Positions 1 to 11,780 of a DNA stretch of 64,000 nucleotides are shown here, one piece after another. The first letter of the stretch is position 1, and each line of letters begins with the position of its first letter. Where the stretch lies: NCBI GenBank assembly GCA_037974665.1, contig CM075764.1, positions 80,437,825 through 80,501,824 of the forward strand, read 5' to 3'. The DNA is from Ehretia macrophylla. Its lineage: Eukaryota > Streptophyta > Magnoliopsida > Boraginales > Ehretiaceae. Both the position numbers and the translations under genes were made by a program. The notes beneath the pieces were generated by a model. The model was given only the letters and a program-made list of their open reading frames with translations. It ran no database searches and was not told the DNA's origin.

Positions 1-730
1 ATAGATTTGCTTTGAGCAATCTGTTGAGTAGATCTCTTTTATTAGGTAAAGGATACCTAATCTACCTTAAAGCCTTGTTCAAGGGCTTATAATTGATAAC
101 TAGCCTTGGAGCTCCTCTTTCTAATTCTACTGCATTCTCCACATAGAACGCTGGACAACTCCATGGGCTGTAGTTAGGTCTAATGAGACCTTTCTACTGT
201 AATTCAGCAATCTCCTTCTTGCATAGTTCAAGAAATCTAGGACCCATAGCAATTGGTCGGGCCTTTGTAGGGATTGATCTTTCATCAAAATTCGGCTCAT
301 ATGGTAATTCAACCACATGCCTCTTCCTCCCCCAAAAAGCATTTGGTCTTCTGCACAAACTTCTTTTTTGATAAGATCATCGAGGAAGCGAATTTTCTCA
401 ATCATTTTAGGACTATTGAGTTCTTCTTTCACTTGACGAAAACTGATTTCCTCTTTGAGAGAAAGTAAGAAGTTTTCTTTTGAGGTGATAACCTCTGAAA
501 GTGTATCAAGGATCTTTCATTTGGTTCGGACATGAAAGGGAGTTTAAAAGGTATTCCTTGGATTTTTGCTTCAATTCCCGACTTATCAATTTTATGAATC
601 GGAAATAAGGAATGAAGAAACGGGTTTCCGAGAATAACAGGATGGGATAACCTTGGAACCATGAGAAATGGAAGTTTAAGACAAGTGTTTCCTCGACAGA
701 TAGCTGCATCGGAAACTTTATACTGAATTC
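1..730 (-). pseudogene. Pararetrovirus protease end and RT start, left copy
   Basis: Minus-strand remnant containing the protease C-terminal half (429-730) and then the N-terminal part of the reverse transcriptase. The RT frame contains in-frame TAG codons, matched in the right arm near 49689 and 49820, and is cut by the window edge at base 1. The catalytic YIDD region lies outside the window on this side. It corresponds to 49155-49884 in the right arm. Confidence 0.7.
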
Positions 731-1195
731 TCAAGGGAGTACTACTGCTTGAGATAGTCCTTGACTTGTTTTCTCAAGGTATTTGGCTGGAATTAAGCCT
801 TCTCTTATGCAGTTCAGATATGCTCCTGAGTCTATTAAGACTATCGTTTTTACTTTGTACTCTCCTTTGATTATAAGAGTAAGTTCAGAGTACCATTTGA
901 ACATAGTAACTCTTTCTATAACATTGACCCAATTTAATAAGGCCAATTCAGGTGCTTTGAGCGCCTTTTCTTCACTACTTGGCTCATTAATGACCAAGGC
1001 CTTTTCTTTGATTTCTCCTTGGGCAGATGACTCTGGACATTCTGGAGTCATGAGGTAATCAGGTCGTTCTGGAAGATATTGATCTTCAGGTTGTCTCCAA
1101 GTAGAGATATTTGCATCTTCTTCAAGATCGGTAACACGTTCTTTGTAATAGGATGACTTCTGCCTGAAATAAGCCTTTGAGGCTAAGCAGTTCAT
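731..1195 (-). pseudogene. Pararetrovirus aspartic protease, left copy
   Basis: A 154-codon frame with the retropepsin-type motif VLIDSGA near its C-terminal end, preceded by a segment on residues 90-120 resembling the usual entry strand of a caulimovirid protease. The residue after DSGA is Tyr here and Asp in the other arm. The frame stops at 731. The protease C-terminal half (an ILGNPF motif) continues in another frame at 429-730, so the gene is frameshifted in both arms. Confidence 0.75.
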
Positions 1196-1892
1196 TCTTT
1201 ATCTCACGAACCTCATGTCGAAGTTCACCAATTGTAGGTTCTTTTGTTGTTGTCTTCGGAGAGTTTTGAACTCTTTCAAGAACTGTTTTAAAAGAGTAGA
1301 AATCAGGTTGCCTGACCTCTGGCTCAACCTTTTGAGGCTGAGTTAGCTCTTGAGTCTTTGAGACCTCAATATATTTAGAAAGCATTTGAGCTTTACTAAA
1401 TGGATCTTGGATCTGATTTATAAGATCAAGAATAAGATTGTCTTGGGTTGAGAGAACATTTAAGCCCAGAGCGTTAATGTTATTGGCGAAGCAATCCTCG
1501 CATCCACCATTGCAGGGACATTCCTTTTTGTTTGGATGACTGGATTCCTCATCATCTGTTTCAGACTTTGAGTCTGATTCTGAATCACTTTCTTCCTCTG
1601 AAGTATATGAACCTATGAGGTTCACTTCAAGATCTTCTTCTTCATCGTCTGATGGAGTAAGGAAGATATGACATAAAGATCTTTTAAGACCTTCATCGAG
1701 ATCGAGAGCGTGAATACGCTTCTTCACCATACATTTGTTCTGGTAATGCCCAATCTTTCCGTACTTCCAACAAAGTGGAGCCTTGTCATGACTCTCTTTT
1801 TTGTGTGAGGTCGAAGCTTTATCAGGCTTCTTTATAAACCTCTTTTTTTTCTCATACTTTTTTTTTATGAAACGAAGGTCGTTTCTTGTCAT
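1122..1892 (-). pseudogene. Pararetrovirus zinc-knuckle and acidic linker, left copy
   Basis: A 256-codon frame. Near its start lies a lysine-rich stretch and a degenerate CCHC knuckle (CWKYGKIGHYQNKC) in which the second cysteine is tyrosine. A very acidic Ser/Glu/Asp tract and a Cys-rich patch (CPCNGGCEDC) follow. In caulimovirids and retroelements a knuckle of this kind follows the capsid and binds nucleic acid. The tail overlaps the start of the protease frame at 1195. The right-arm equivalent is about 48064-48763. Confidence 0.7.
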
Positions 1893-2115
1893 ACTCCTTT
1901 ATGTGAGATTGGTTGTATGACTTCTTTCTTTTTTCTGTGTGTGGCTGAAAGCCCATTTGTTCACAGAAATCTCCCAAAGTATGCTTGCCTTTAAGCTTTT
2001 GACTGTCGAGATGGCATTTGAGTTTCAAGTCATTACAGAGATGCATTCCCTCTATAATTACTTCAGTTTCCAACTGACCAAACGTATATTGGGAGTATGG
2101 AATTGTTCCTCCATT
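1852..2115 (-). pseudogene. Pararetrovirus capsid C-terminal remnant, left copy
   Basis: This is the continuation of the capsid frame after the nonsense codon at about 2116, ending in a lysine-rich tail. A run of nine A residues in the sense strand (ten in the other arm) near 1855-1863 and a following A run of eight (seven in the other arm) change the reading frame. The exit from this frame into the zinc-knuckle frame therefore differs between the arms. It has no independent function. Confidence 0.7.
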
Positions 2116-4437
2116 TTAGTCTTTGAGACGAGTCCTAAGCTTTTGAGCGAACGCTGCTGGAAGACCATCAATGAACTTTTCCTTCCAGTAACTAGCAGCT
2201 GCATCATCTCTAGTGTAGAGTTTACTAAGGAAAACATCCTTATACCACTTGAAGTCAGCTAGAGATTTGCATCTTAGATTGGAGAGCTGTTCTCCAGTCT
2301 TTTCTTTCAGCTTGCCAGTAGATCCAACAAATGTTGTTGTGATCGTATAAATCAAGGTGTTGACAGCATCGGCTTTGAGCCCTGTCTGTATTCCACCTTC
2401 ATATACAGGTGTTGTGGAAGCATAGATCTGATCTTTTGCAGTTGAACTAAGATAATTGTCCCACCAACCCTGTAGTTGACCAGAAAATCCAGAAACAATT
2501 GCCCTAGCAATGTTCTGATCATCTTTTCCACGAAGCCTAAATGCCTGAGCAAACATGAACATTTGTTTGACAGTGTTCATGACCAGTTGTTCAGAATAGC
2601 CGTCAATGTTCCATTCGACTATATTATCTCTGGCGAAGACAGAATTTCCTTTATAGTCTTCATGTAGGAGATCTGGTGGCGATGGCCTCGGGTAATAAGG
2701 CTCACTTGTTTGTCTCCATGTGACGGCATTTTGAGTCATCACATTAAGTGTAGAGGCTTTGTCCTCTATTACTGCTTTGCCCTGTTCCTTGATCTTAATT
2801 CTTCCAACAAGACTAGTCAGCTGATCAACAATTTCCTGCTTGACTGGATCTTTCAGAGTGAATTTCTTCAATGATATAGATGGCGGTGGCTGGATCATAG
2901 GTGGAGATGGCTTTTCTTCTTTTATCTCATTTTCTTCTTCTTGATTACCTTTTATGGTAATCGCTGCCACAGCTGCAACCACATGATCAACTTGCCTGCC
3001 AATCGCCTGTAAATAGAGATTGGTGTAGTTGCTTTGTTCTATCAAAGGGCCAATTTGTATAGGTGCATCCTTTGAGGATGACGCTTGATCCTTTGAGGAT
3101 CCTTCTTCATTGCTACTGTTGAATGGAGTAGCGATTGCTTCTTTAGAACCTCGTTGAATTACAACGGTGCAATCTGGAGGATACTTGGCTTTAACAATAT
3201 CGCCTTTATATGTTTTGTATCCTTGAACAGTTGAACTGAGAACATTTAAAAAAGTTTGGTCTTGGAAATTAGGCCAATTGAATCTTTTCTTTGTGAACAC
3301 CATTTCAAGCCATTTGAAGAAATCGGCTTTGCTCCTGGTTTTTTCCAACCATTCTTCAAATCGATCTGCATAGAAACTTTGAGTTTCTTTACTTAGCCTA
3401 GTAGTATACCAAGCTCTTTGGTAATAGTATCCTTCATCGAAGAACTTTGACTCTTTGAGAGTGTTGGGTTTAGATATAACTCTAATTGAATAATTGTACC
3501 CCATATTTGAGAAGGTCGGCGAGGTAGCCTTTTTGCTGCCTTCTGCTGATTCAGGGATTTCAACCTTGTATTGAGGTTGTGTAATTCCTTGACTAGATCT
3601 CTTAAGATCTGTTACAATTGGAGTTGATCCTTCTCTTTCAGATTCCAATTGAGGAACTGAGGATGTAGATGTTCTCTTGGAGGATCCTTCGAACTCTATT
3701 TTTACCTTCCTACGTTCTGAGAATTTAATGACCGCATCACCATCTTCGTATTGAATGATATTCTCGATGGTTCGTGGTTCTTCTTTGAAAGGAGGTGTAA
3801 TGGCCTCGAGCTTCCATCGTTCTGGTAGAGTAACTTGACTCCATTGTATTGTTTTTGGAACATTGATGGTTGCCTTTCTGAGGTTTGTGGTGAGAAGAGT
3901 GGTCTCACCTCTTCGTGCCTGAATCTGTTTGGTTCTTGGGAAAACAGTATTCATGGCTTTATAGCAGACTCTGTAAATGAGAGCTACTTGTTCTCTTCCC
4001 TCCTTTGTGTGATAACCACTGGTTTGAACGGTAAGGGAGAGTGTATCTAGGATGTGTGGATCTGTGAGAGAGACCGTAAAATTTGGAAAACATGTAAAAT
4101 GTATAGGTCCATCACAGAGGGTAGATTCAACAACACCTAGTAGGGAATCATCTAAACTGAGATGACTGGCGTCCCTAAGAATGATTAAGGCTGACACGTT
4201 TAAGCCTAATCTTGTTAATGGTTTGATTGCAACTTGCACAAAACCAAAATGTAAATATTTATATTTTTGTCTATGAACTTCTATGAGATGTTCAGAGAGT
4301 AGTTGAAAATATTGATGTCCTTCTTTGAGAGGGACTGTTTCTTCAACAGTTTTTATAACATAGTCTGAGGCAAAAGTAAAACTGCCTTGTTGAAAAATAG
4401 TAGAGGGGTGCATGGATGGTAGTTTCCAAGCTAGCAT
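2116..4437 (-). pseudogene. Pararetrovirus movement-capsid polyprotein, left copy
   Basis: An open frame of 773 codons with an N-terminal 30K-type viral movement domain (about residues 1-175), a middle region of uncertain role, and a capsid-like domain containing the GWWDNYL motif and a conserved basic/aromatic stretch. It ends early at a TAA (about 2116-2118) where the right-arm copy has GAA, so the last part of the capsid domain is cut off. The remainder of the frame continues at 1852-2115. Otherwise it matches the right-arm protein with a few substitutions. Family assignment rests on motif recognition; a petuvirus-like origin is the best guess. Confidence 0.8.
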
Positions 4438-4686
4438 CTGATTTTCAATATTTTCAAAAACTTGAATTTCTTTGTTCTTAGCTCCTGAACTGGAGGCTTC
4501 AGAACCAGACCTAGACCTAAACTCCTTCTTAGATGATCCATAATATATTGTAAGTTATCGCTACCACAGACTGATTATTGCCCTTACAAGCCTTCACACG
4601 GCACAACAGGTCTTATAACTCTGACGACTGCGTAATTTCACAGTATTAAGAAAGCTAAGAAAATAGTAGGTATAAATCTAAAATAT

Positions 4687-4699
4687 GGCTCTGATACCA
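4687..4699 (-). promoter_or_regulatory. tRNA-iMet primer binding site of left pararetrovirus
   Basis: On the minus strand this reads TGGTATCAGAGCC, the exact complement of the 3-prime end of plant initiator methionine tRNA. It is the standard minus-strand primer site of caulimovirids and many plant LTR retrotransposons. It lies just downstream of the terminal repeat (4727-4888) and upstream of the polyprotein. The identical site in the right arm is at 45186-45198. Confidence 0.85.
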
Positions 4700-4726
4700 G
4701 AAGGTATCAGGGGATAATAAGCAAAG

Positions 4727-4888
4727 TAATTGCAAATTACTTTAAAACTGATACAGAGTGCGCCAGGAAATGACTTAAAAATACGTCAACATATATTGAT
4801 AGAGATGGAACTTACAAAATGTAAGAGGGCTGCAGAAAGAGAAACAAAAGCAAACTTCTATATAACAAAGGTAGCTTTAAAATTGAGA
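4727..4888 (-). repeat. 5-prime terminal repeat of left pararetrovirus
   Basis: Reverse complement of 44997-45158, which in turn is directly repeated at 52351-52512. It is the short 162-bp terminal redundancy of the element. At its outer edge (about 4888) it abuts directly the truncated 5-prime end of an ORF1-only LINE copy. Confidence 0.75.
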
Positions 4889-4898
4889 TCCAGAATAG

Positions 4899-5414
4899 AC
4901 TGATGTTGGTAAGAAACCCAGAAGGAGACGTGGTGCGTCCCGAAAAGAGAACAAGGCTACAACCAACAGATTTAATGCTCTTAATGTTATTGATGAAGAT
5001 CATTCTAATCAATCGTTTGTTCATCCTCAGGACAACTTTTCTAGGTCAAAGAATGTTGATCATCTTTCCTCAGGTACGAGTGTTTATCACAAGCAAACAA
5101 ACTCCCCAAAGAATCAGGTCAATTTTCTGCCTGCCAACACTTTGAGTAGGGTCAATGTGGAAATGCCAAGCTCTCAAATTTATGAAAAACAAATTCAAAG
5201 AATGTCAGTTACCTCGTTCTCATCACAAGTTTCCAAGGATAAAAATTTCACAGCTACTCCAGGCAAAGACAGATCAACTATTAGTTCGTTTGGTTATGAT
5301 AACACCAAAGCCTCTACTTCTAGGGCAACCTCAAGCGCAACTCCTTCGTTCGACTACACTCGAGCTGTTCAAGGCATCTTCAATGGAAGACCCCCAGATC
5401 GACGTATTAAATGA
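4899..5414 (+). pseudogene. LINE ORF1 C-terminal fragment, copy 1 left
   Basis: The open frame begins after a TAG at 4896-4898, where a related copy has Trp, and runs to TGA at 5412. It encodes the low-complexity, basic, Ser/Thr/Asn-rich C-terminal region of a zinc-knuckle ORF1 protein, an RNA-binding component of the LINE ribonucleoprotein. The conserved terminal motif is FDYTRAVQGIFNGRPPD. The N-terminal DUF4283-like domain and the CCHC knuckle are missing because of 5-prime truncation. Confidence 0.7.
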
Positions 5415-5587
5415 GGAGATTCTCTTTGTTTTTTGTCCGTTTTCATGTCTTTTGTTGCCTTCGGTCTGCGACCGATTTAGCTTTTGCTTTTTTCTGTATT
5501 GTTCTTGATTGTGACACCATTTGTCATGCATTGTGTACTTTGATGTACTTTTCCTTTTTCTTTCAAAAAAATACCACTGAATTAACA

Positions 5588-5609
5588 AATATATATATAT
5601 ATATATATA
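5588..5609. repeat. AT dinucleotide microsatellite
   Basis: A run of AT repeats lies between the LINE 3-prime UTR and its A-rich tail. The same run is in the right arm at 44276-44297. It probably arose within the poly(A) tail region. Confidence 0.9.
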
Positions 5610-5649
5610 CAAAGAAAAAAAATAAAAGCAGAAAAAAGGCAAGCAGAAC

Positions 5650-6375
5650 CCGATAGCCCTTTTGCTCTAACTTGATCGTTCACTTGTGAATGCAGAATTG
5701 ATGAAGCAATTCAACCATTCTAAGCTCCATATTGAAATGTTAGGACTCTCTGATCATTGTCCTCTTATTCTTTACACTGATCTTCCAAGAAGCTCAAGGC
5801 CTAAAGCTTTTAAATTTTTCAATGCTTGGACATCTCATGACCTTTTTCTACAAGTTGTCAAACATAATTGGAATTTATTGCAGGTTCCCCAATGTACAGA
5901 CTTGGTCAGAAACAGAAAGCTCTTAATCAAGCTCTTAAAGGTTTCAATGCTTCTTTCATCTCCAACATCCCAGCTAGGATTCAAATCCTCCATGAGGAAA
6001 TCAGCTCAATCCAATATTCCATCCTTTGTGGTAATATTGATGAACAAACTTTCAGCCGGGAAAAATATCTTCTCAGTGAGATGGATTCTCTTTCTAAGGC
6101 TCAGGACAAGATTCTTCTGCAAAATTCAAGAATTCAATGGCTTCGAGATGGTGACTCTAATACTGCTTACTTTCACAAGATTATTCGTGGTAGACAACAC
6201 GCAACCTTATCACAAAATTGAAGTGTTCTGATGGAAGGGAGACAATGAATGAAATTGAGGTGCATGATGAAATTGTTAATTTTTATATAAACCTTCTTGG
6301 TCCTTCATCTCAGAGTCAACCTGCTGTTACATTGGAGGATATTCAGTATGACGTGGCTCCGTTTGTGAACTAGAG
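5650..6375 (+). pseudogene. LINE ORF2 endonuclease-to-RT linker fragment (left arm)
   Basis: A fragment of L1-type ORF2. It starts at the end of the apurinic-type endonuclease (an LDRSLVN motif followed by SDHCPLILY) and continues into the region before the RT (a WLRDGDSNTAYFHK motif). The protein aligns with the equivalent part of the LINE at 27832-32283. A frame change near 5875 and a one-base deletion near 6197 (absent from the right arm) break it. It ends at about 6375 where degraded copia sequence starts. No 3-prime end or tail is present. Confidence 0.75.
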
Positions 6376-6491
6376 GTCAGTTGTTGTGTATCTACAGCTT
6401 CACTATTAAGATCTGGTGATACCAAAGTTCCTGGTTGAACTTATTCTAGATCAACTTCTGAATTAGGTACCGGTATACTTCCATAACCTTC

Positions 6492-6985
6492 ATCCAAGTA
6501 CTTAGCATTAGTATTCACCAATATCCGCAGTTCTTTGGGCTTATAGAAAATACCTCATCTCGTACCCTTTGGATAGTCTATGAAATAACACATTATTGAC
6601 CTAGGTTCCAACTTCTTAGCATCACTATTCAGTACATAAGCTAGACATCCCCAAATATGGACATGTTTAAAACTTAATTTCCGGCCCGTCCATATTTCTT
6701 GTGGAGTCCTAGGTACTGACTTAGATGGAACCAAATTCAAAATGTATGCCACTGTTTCAAGCGCATATCCCCAGAAAGATACTGGTAAAGATGCATGAGC
6801 CATCATGGATCTTACCATATCCAAAAGCGTACGATTTTTCCTTTCTGACACACCATTTTGCTGGGGTGTACCCAGTGCTGTCAGTTGTGACACAATGCCA
6901 CACTGTGCCAAATAATCCTTGAATTCTCCATAGAGGTATTCCCGTCCACGATCAGATCAAAGTACTTTGATCTGTCTACCTGTTT
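6492..6985 (-). repeat. Copia integrase tandem duplication, unit 2 (left)
   Basis: Second (downstream in the sense direction) copy of a 494-bp integrase segment, directly repeated at 6986-7479. Both units contain the core integrase motif TPQQNGVS and the same C-terminal segment, with a few percent difference by eye. Confidence 0.8.
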
Positions 6986-7479
6986 CCTCCAAGTACTTAG
7001 CATTGGTACTCATTAATATCCGTTGTTCTTTAGGCTCATAGAAAATACCTCCTCTCGTACCCTTTGGATAGCTATGAAATAGCACATTATTGACCTAAGT
7101 TCCAACTTCTTAGCATCGCTATTTAGTACATAAGCTGGACATCCCCAAATATGGACATGTTTAAAACTTAATTTCCGGCCCGTCCATATTTCTTGTGGAG
7201 TCCTACGTACTGACTTAGATGGAACCAAATTCAAAATGTATGCCTCTGTTTCAAGCGCATATCCCCAGAAAGATACTGGTAAAGATGCATGAGCCATCAT
7301 GGATCTTACTATATCCAAAAGCGTACGATTTCTCCTTTTTGACACACCATTTTGCTGGGGTGTTCCCGATTTTGTCAGTTGTGACACAATGCCACACTAT
7401 GCCAAATAATCCTTGAATTCTCCATAGAGGTATTCCCCTCCATGATCAGATCGAAGTACTTTAATCTGTCTACCTGTTT
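6986..7479 (-). repeat. Copia integrase tandem duplication, unit 1 (left)
   Basis: First copy of the 494-bp direct repeat. The right-arm equivalents are 42405-42898 and 42899-43392. Because both arms carry it, the duplication predates the inverted duplication. Confidence 0.8.
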
Positions 7480-8293
7480 GACATTCCGCCACAGCCTTAA
7501 ATTCTTTGAATTTATCATAGGACTCAGACTTATATCACATTAGATAGACATAACCAAACCTTGAATGATCATTTGTGAAGGTAATGAAGTATTCATAACC
7601 TCCACGGGCCGATTTATTCAAAGGATCACACACATCTGTGTGTACCAATTCTAACAGGTCATTTGCCCTACGCCCCTTAAAGGTGAATGGCCTTTTGGTC
7701 ATCTTCCTCTTAAGGCATGACTCGCATTGAGACCATGGTTCAAGTTTCAATGAGTCCAAGAACCCATTCTTGACCAATCTCTTGATGCGATTTAGGTTAA
7801 TGTGACAAATGCCATAGATAGGTTTCAATGGCAGGAGATACTTTTCTTTTCAAGGAATTCTATACCTGTTCAGTATTATGCAGTGTGGAGTCTTCAGGGA
7901 TTAAAACAAATAAACTATCATGCATTCTACCGGAAATGATGGAATTCCCCTTGCTGATGACCACACCAGCATTATTGAAATTAACAATAAAACCATCCAA
8001 GAGTAACTGCGACACCGAAACTAGGTTTTGTTGCAAATTTGGAATACATAAAACATTGTTTAAAACCAAGACTAAATTATTCTCAAAAGATAATTTAACT
8101 ACTCCCACTGCAGTGGCCCACACCTTCGAGCCATCACCAATCTGCATTGTAAGTTCACCCCTATGCAACGTCCTGGTTACCTAAAACCCTGCAACAAATT
8201 GCAAATGTGATTAGTGGCGCCTGAGTCTACTATCCACGAGGAAGTAGAATCTACCACTAAACATGTTTCAATATACAAGGAATCATAGGTACC

Positions 8294-9277
8294 TTTTTTT
8301 GTTAATTCAGTGTGGGTTTTATTGATATCCAAAGGAAGTGGTACAAGTACAAGATTGTTGACAAACAACATCAAACAAGATCAAGGAAATCAGAAGACAA
8401 ATAGTCCAAACAAGGACTAAAAGAACAAAAAGACAGGAAAACAAAGGAAATCTCCTTAGTGGGTTCTTCGATCAGGGGGTCTTCCATTAAACATGCCTTG
8501 AACTGCCCTAGTATAATCAAAGGAAGGTGTCGCCTTGGATGTAGGTGCAGTGTTGGAACAGATGCCAACAGCACGATTGGTAGAGATGGCTTTGCCAAAA
8601 GTATGAGTAGAAATCTTATCCTTAGAACCTTGAGATGGGTACGGAGTAACCGAAATGTGAGAAGTATGTTGTTGTACATGTGCCTGCGTAGGGATGTTCA
8701 CCTTTTGGACATTGGTTTTTTTGTGGAAAACACTTGTTCCAGCAGTTTTATTCTCTACAGTCTTGGACTTAGAAAAATTTTCTTGGGAACGTTCATCAAT
8801 TTGATCACCATGATCTCCATGAGCTTCATCTGAGTTAAGTATATTAAATATGTTATTGCTAACCAGATGTTCTTTTTGACGTGAAGCACCGCGTCTCCTC
8901 CTATGCTTTTTATCTACTTCATTCCATTCTGAATTGGTGCCTGAAGGTTTATCCTCAACCCGATTGTCTGGAGAATTAGGACAATTGGAAGTGTCATGAC
9001 CTGCAACATTACAAAAAGTACATTTTTGTGGTTTCAATCATATTCGATTTGGATCTCAGCCTCTTCCCCATTAGGGAGTTCGACATATGTCCTATCTGGG
9101 AGATCCTTTAGAATATTCATTTCCACACATACTCTTGCATAACCGAGATGTGACCGTGAGGCAGTTTTCGAATCCATCTGAAGAGGGAGGCCAATTTTGC
9201 TTGAAACGAAACTGAGACCATCATTGTTAAGTAAATCAAGCCGAACATTTCTCAATTTTAACCAGATTGACACTCAT
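8294..9277 (-). mobile_element. ORF1-only LINE copy 2 (left arm) inside copia
   Basis: On the minus strand: the end of a DUF4283-like ORF1 domain (9034-9273, WLKLRNVRLDLL), a CCHC knuckle (CTFCNVAGHDTSNC) and the basic, low-complexity tail ending FDYTRAVQGMFNGRPPD (8456-9037). A 3-prime UTR with AATAAAA and CACTGAATTAAC and a short A run follow. One base is missing at the codon before the knuckle, splitting ORF1 into two frames. It lies between copia gag and protease, where the copia zinc-knuckle region should be. Confidence 0.8.
8456..9273 (-). pseudogene. LINE ORF1 (frameshifted), copy 2 left
   Basis: Two overlapping frames (9034-9273 and 8456-9037) together represent the C-terminal two thirds of an L1 ORF1: part of the DUF4283-type nucleic-acid-binding domain, a CX2CX4HX4C zinc knuckle, an RRRRGAS basic patch and a low-complexity tail. 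The break is a single missing base in the Trp codon before the knuckle. The same break is present in the right-arm copy. Confidence 0.75.
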
Positions 9278-9438
9278 TCACCAGCATTCTTTTTCATCTT
9301 CTTATTCTGCCTTTCTGGGCCCTTGCCATGTTTCTACTGGTTTCCCTTCTTCTTGAACTTCTTACCCTTTGGGGCAAGTCCAGAAGCATTATGGGCCATC
9401 AGCACATGTCCCTTGGGATTCATTATAGCCTCTACATC

Positions 9439-9780
9439 TTAGAGCTCTTTCATTAACTCTGGTAAGCTCATGAGCATCTTGCCCATGTTATAGTTCAGCT
9501 TAAAGTAAGCAAATGATTCTGGAAGAGTCTCCAGTAGCATGTCAATCTTATTTTCCCCATCAATTTCCGCACCTAGAATCTCAGCAATATTGAAATTGTC
9601 CATCATCTTGAGCATATGATCTCTGACGGACAAACCTTCAGCCATTCTAGTGTTCATGATGGTTCTAATAGTAGCTTGCCTTGCGGGCTTGCTTTTGTCA
9701 GCAAACATTTCAGCAAGAGAGTACATGATATATGTTGCAGTTTCTATTCCCTCATGCTGAGACTGGAGCACGTTCGACAT
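9439..9780 (-). pseudogene. Ty1/copia gag (UBN2-type) remnant, left arm
   Basis: A 113-codon frame typical of the central part of copia gag: alternating hydrophobic helices with an FADKSKPARQATIRTIMNTR stretch and a TLPESFAYFKLNYN segment. It forms the capsid of the virus-like particle in intact elements. Lysine-rich sequence with stops continues to about 9285, where the LINE copy begins. It corresponds to 40104-40445. Confidence 0.8.
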
Positions 9781-11780
9781 GGAGGCTAAGATGTAGCATT
9801 TAGCTATCTTATCGGCCTTTAACCATTGTCATTCTAACTCTTGCTCCTCCTCGCCTGATTCAGGAGTGACTAATGGGCAGGGGTTTGTAAGAACAAAATT
9901 ATACTGAAGCATTGAGTACAATATCTAAGTTAGCTTATGCTCATTGAGAATACTGGCGAGTAGGCTAAAAGAACCTTTCGATATCTCTAAATATATTAAA
10001 TAGTTAATCAGTCTATGAGTTATATGATATGTATGCAAATGAATGATTATTAAAAGAAAGTAAACATTCATACTTTTGACATTTACTTCAAGAATAAGTA
10101 GTTGAACCCTTAAACTACTTGGATGTCTCAGTGTCTTAATCCTATTCACAATATTCCACCGAAGGGATGGTCATACTCAGTTTTGATTAAGTTAAGCTAC
10201 ACTCATTTGAAATATCATTAGCTGGATAGACACTACCTAATGATACTCCAATCATTGATTGAAGTATGGCTTCATTAGAGCAATGGCAAGAACTACGAAG
10301 GAAGGATACCATTCTTTAATGTCAAGTAATCACCATTTTTCCATGAGCCTTTTCACTTAGAATATTCTTAATCTGAGCCTGTCGAAGGGTAGTTAACCCA
10401 AATTAATATTCTATGAAGTGATCCATGATGAAAACCCCACCGAAAGGATGGTTGCTCCCATCAACACCTCAATTGAAAACTCATTCTAATATATTCTTAC
10501 TAAGCCTTAGTTAAAGCGACTATCCTCCGAAGAGAATGGCCCATACGCAGGTGAGCTCAAAATAGCTTCCACTATTAGCATAGACCAAAATGGAAAGCCT
10601 TAGGATTCTTTCTAAAATCTTTCTACCACTTGATATTTTATACAAGGGTTTTTATAAACTATAACTATCTCTTTGCAATTGCACCTTTGTTTTAATCCAA
10701 GCAATCCTGGTCCAAAGACCTTTGCTTATTAAAACACCTTTTAATTGCAACAGTTATACACCTATTCGGGTACGGTGAGGCTACTTAGGAGCATCTAGGC
10801 TAACTAAAGCACTTAGGTTCTTACTAGGCATTTTAATCCTAAGTCATCTCATAATCTCTAGTTCTTAATAGAACTTGTTCTAGATTATGATTTAGATTAG
10901 CCTTCCTAAGTATAATTAACCTGGATTCAGCCATTTTTTAAATCCTAGTGGTTGGCCATGTTACTATATGAGATACAGTCATATGATATATTCAATTAAA
11001 TAAGAATATAAACATCCAAGACAAAAATAGTAACTGCTAAAACAACCACTTTCCACTTTTGATGGCTTCATGTTCGGACTTTTTCTACAATCACACATTT
11101 GACCCCAAATGTATGTGGAAATGTCTCTTGCCTCCAGATGGACTTTGGAAATTGTCTTTTGTACCCCATCAATTCTTCAAATTGCACATGCCACCCAAAA
11201 CCTTGTTTTGATTGCAATTTGACCCCAATCGATTCATCTAGTACAAAATTGATTTGGAATTTGGACCACCATGTCTCATTATCACCCACGGCTCCTAGGG
11301 TGAATAGCCATGATCCAAAACCACCAAATACAAGCCAAAAACCCTGGAGAAGGATTAAAAAACAGCCACCATTTCTAATCCTCTCCTTTTGACTATTTTG
11401 ATAATTTTGTGAATCGATTGCATCACCTAGCAAACTAATGCTATTACAATCATTCCTATACTCCATATGGAGTTTACAATCAACATTCTAAGAAATAATC
11501 TAACTATTACAACAGTTGGATAAACCACCAACACAAATAATTAAATTACAACCATGCTGAAAATATAAACATCTACACGATTTCATGAAATCGAGCCATC
11601 AAAAGTGGATATCTAAACGCTAAAAAACAGAGGTTAGTTCCTCATATAACACACATTAAAGCCCCACAAAAATCATATACAAACAGCCCCTAAAGGGCCC
11701 TAGGCAGCCCACCAACCAAGACCTTTTCTAAAACACGATTTCTATCAATTACATGTTTTAAAGCACGATTTTCGTGACCT
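9781..11780 (-). other. Copia leader region without clear gene (left arm)
   Basis: About 2 kb between the copia LTR/primer site and gag on the minus strand. It has many stops. A 132-codon frame (11068-11466) has no recognisable motif and is not taken as a gene. Several short TTCGG-centred motifs recur here (see the finding for the right arm at 39340-39740). The region probably represents degenerate leader plus the lost gag N-terminus. Confidence 0.5.

Larger units (their letters stand above)
1..4888 (-). mobile_element. Endogenous pararetrovirus, left-arm copy (truncated by window)
   Basis: Minus-strand copy of the Caulimoviridae-like element described at 44997-52512. It shows the 5-prime terminal repeat (4727-4888), the tRNA-iMet primer site (4687-4699), the movement/capsid polyprotein, a zinc-knuckle/acidic region, an aspartic protease and the beginning of the RT, which runs off the window at base 1. 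Compared with the right-arm copy it carries an extra in-frame stop in the capsid region, two homopolymer length changes near 1845-1866 and an Asp-to-Tyr change just after the protease DSGA motif. It is an old, non-functional genomic copy. Confidence 0.85.
4889..5648 (+). mobile_element. ORF1-only LINE copy 1 (left arm), 5-prime truncated
   Basis: Contains the C-terminal part of a plant L1 ORF1 protein (frame 4899-5414), a short 3-prime UTR ending in the family-specific CACTGAATTAAC, then an AT-microsatellite and A-rich tail. The arginine-rich PRRRRGAS motif near the start and the final FDYTRAVQGIFNGRPPD motif are shared with two other loci in this window. There is no ORF2 between ORF1 and the poly(A)-like end. 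The right-arm copy is at 44237-44996. Confidence 0.75.
6385..8288 (-). pseudogene. Ty1/copia protease-integrase remnant, left arm
   Basis: On the minus strand the order is: aspartic protease (SWIVDSGATNHIC), GAG-pre-integrase region, integrase zinc finger region (CESCLKRK) and integrase core ([27 protein letters not shown]), then the conserved copia segment [14 protein letters not shown]. No RT or RNase H follows, because a LINE ORF2 fragment takes its place. Multiple stops and frameshifts are present. A 494-bp part of the integrase is tandemly duplicated (6492-6985 and 6986-7479). It mirrors 41596-43500. Confidence 0.85.
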
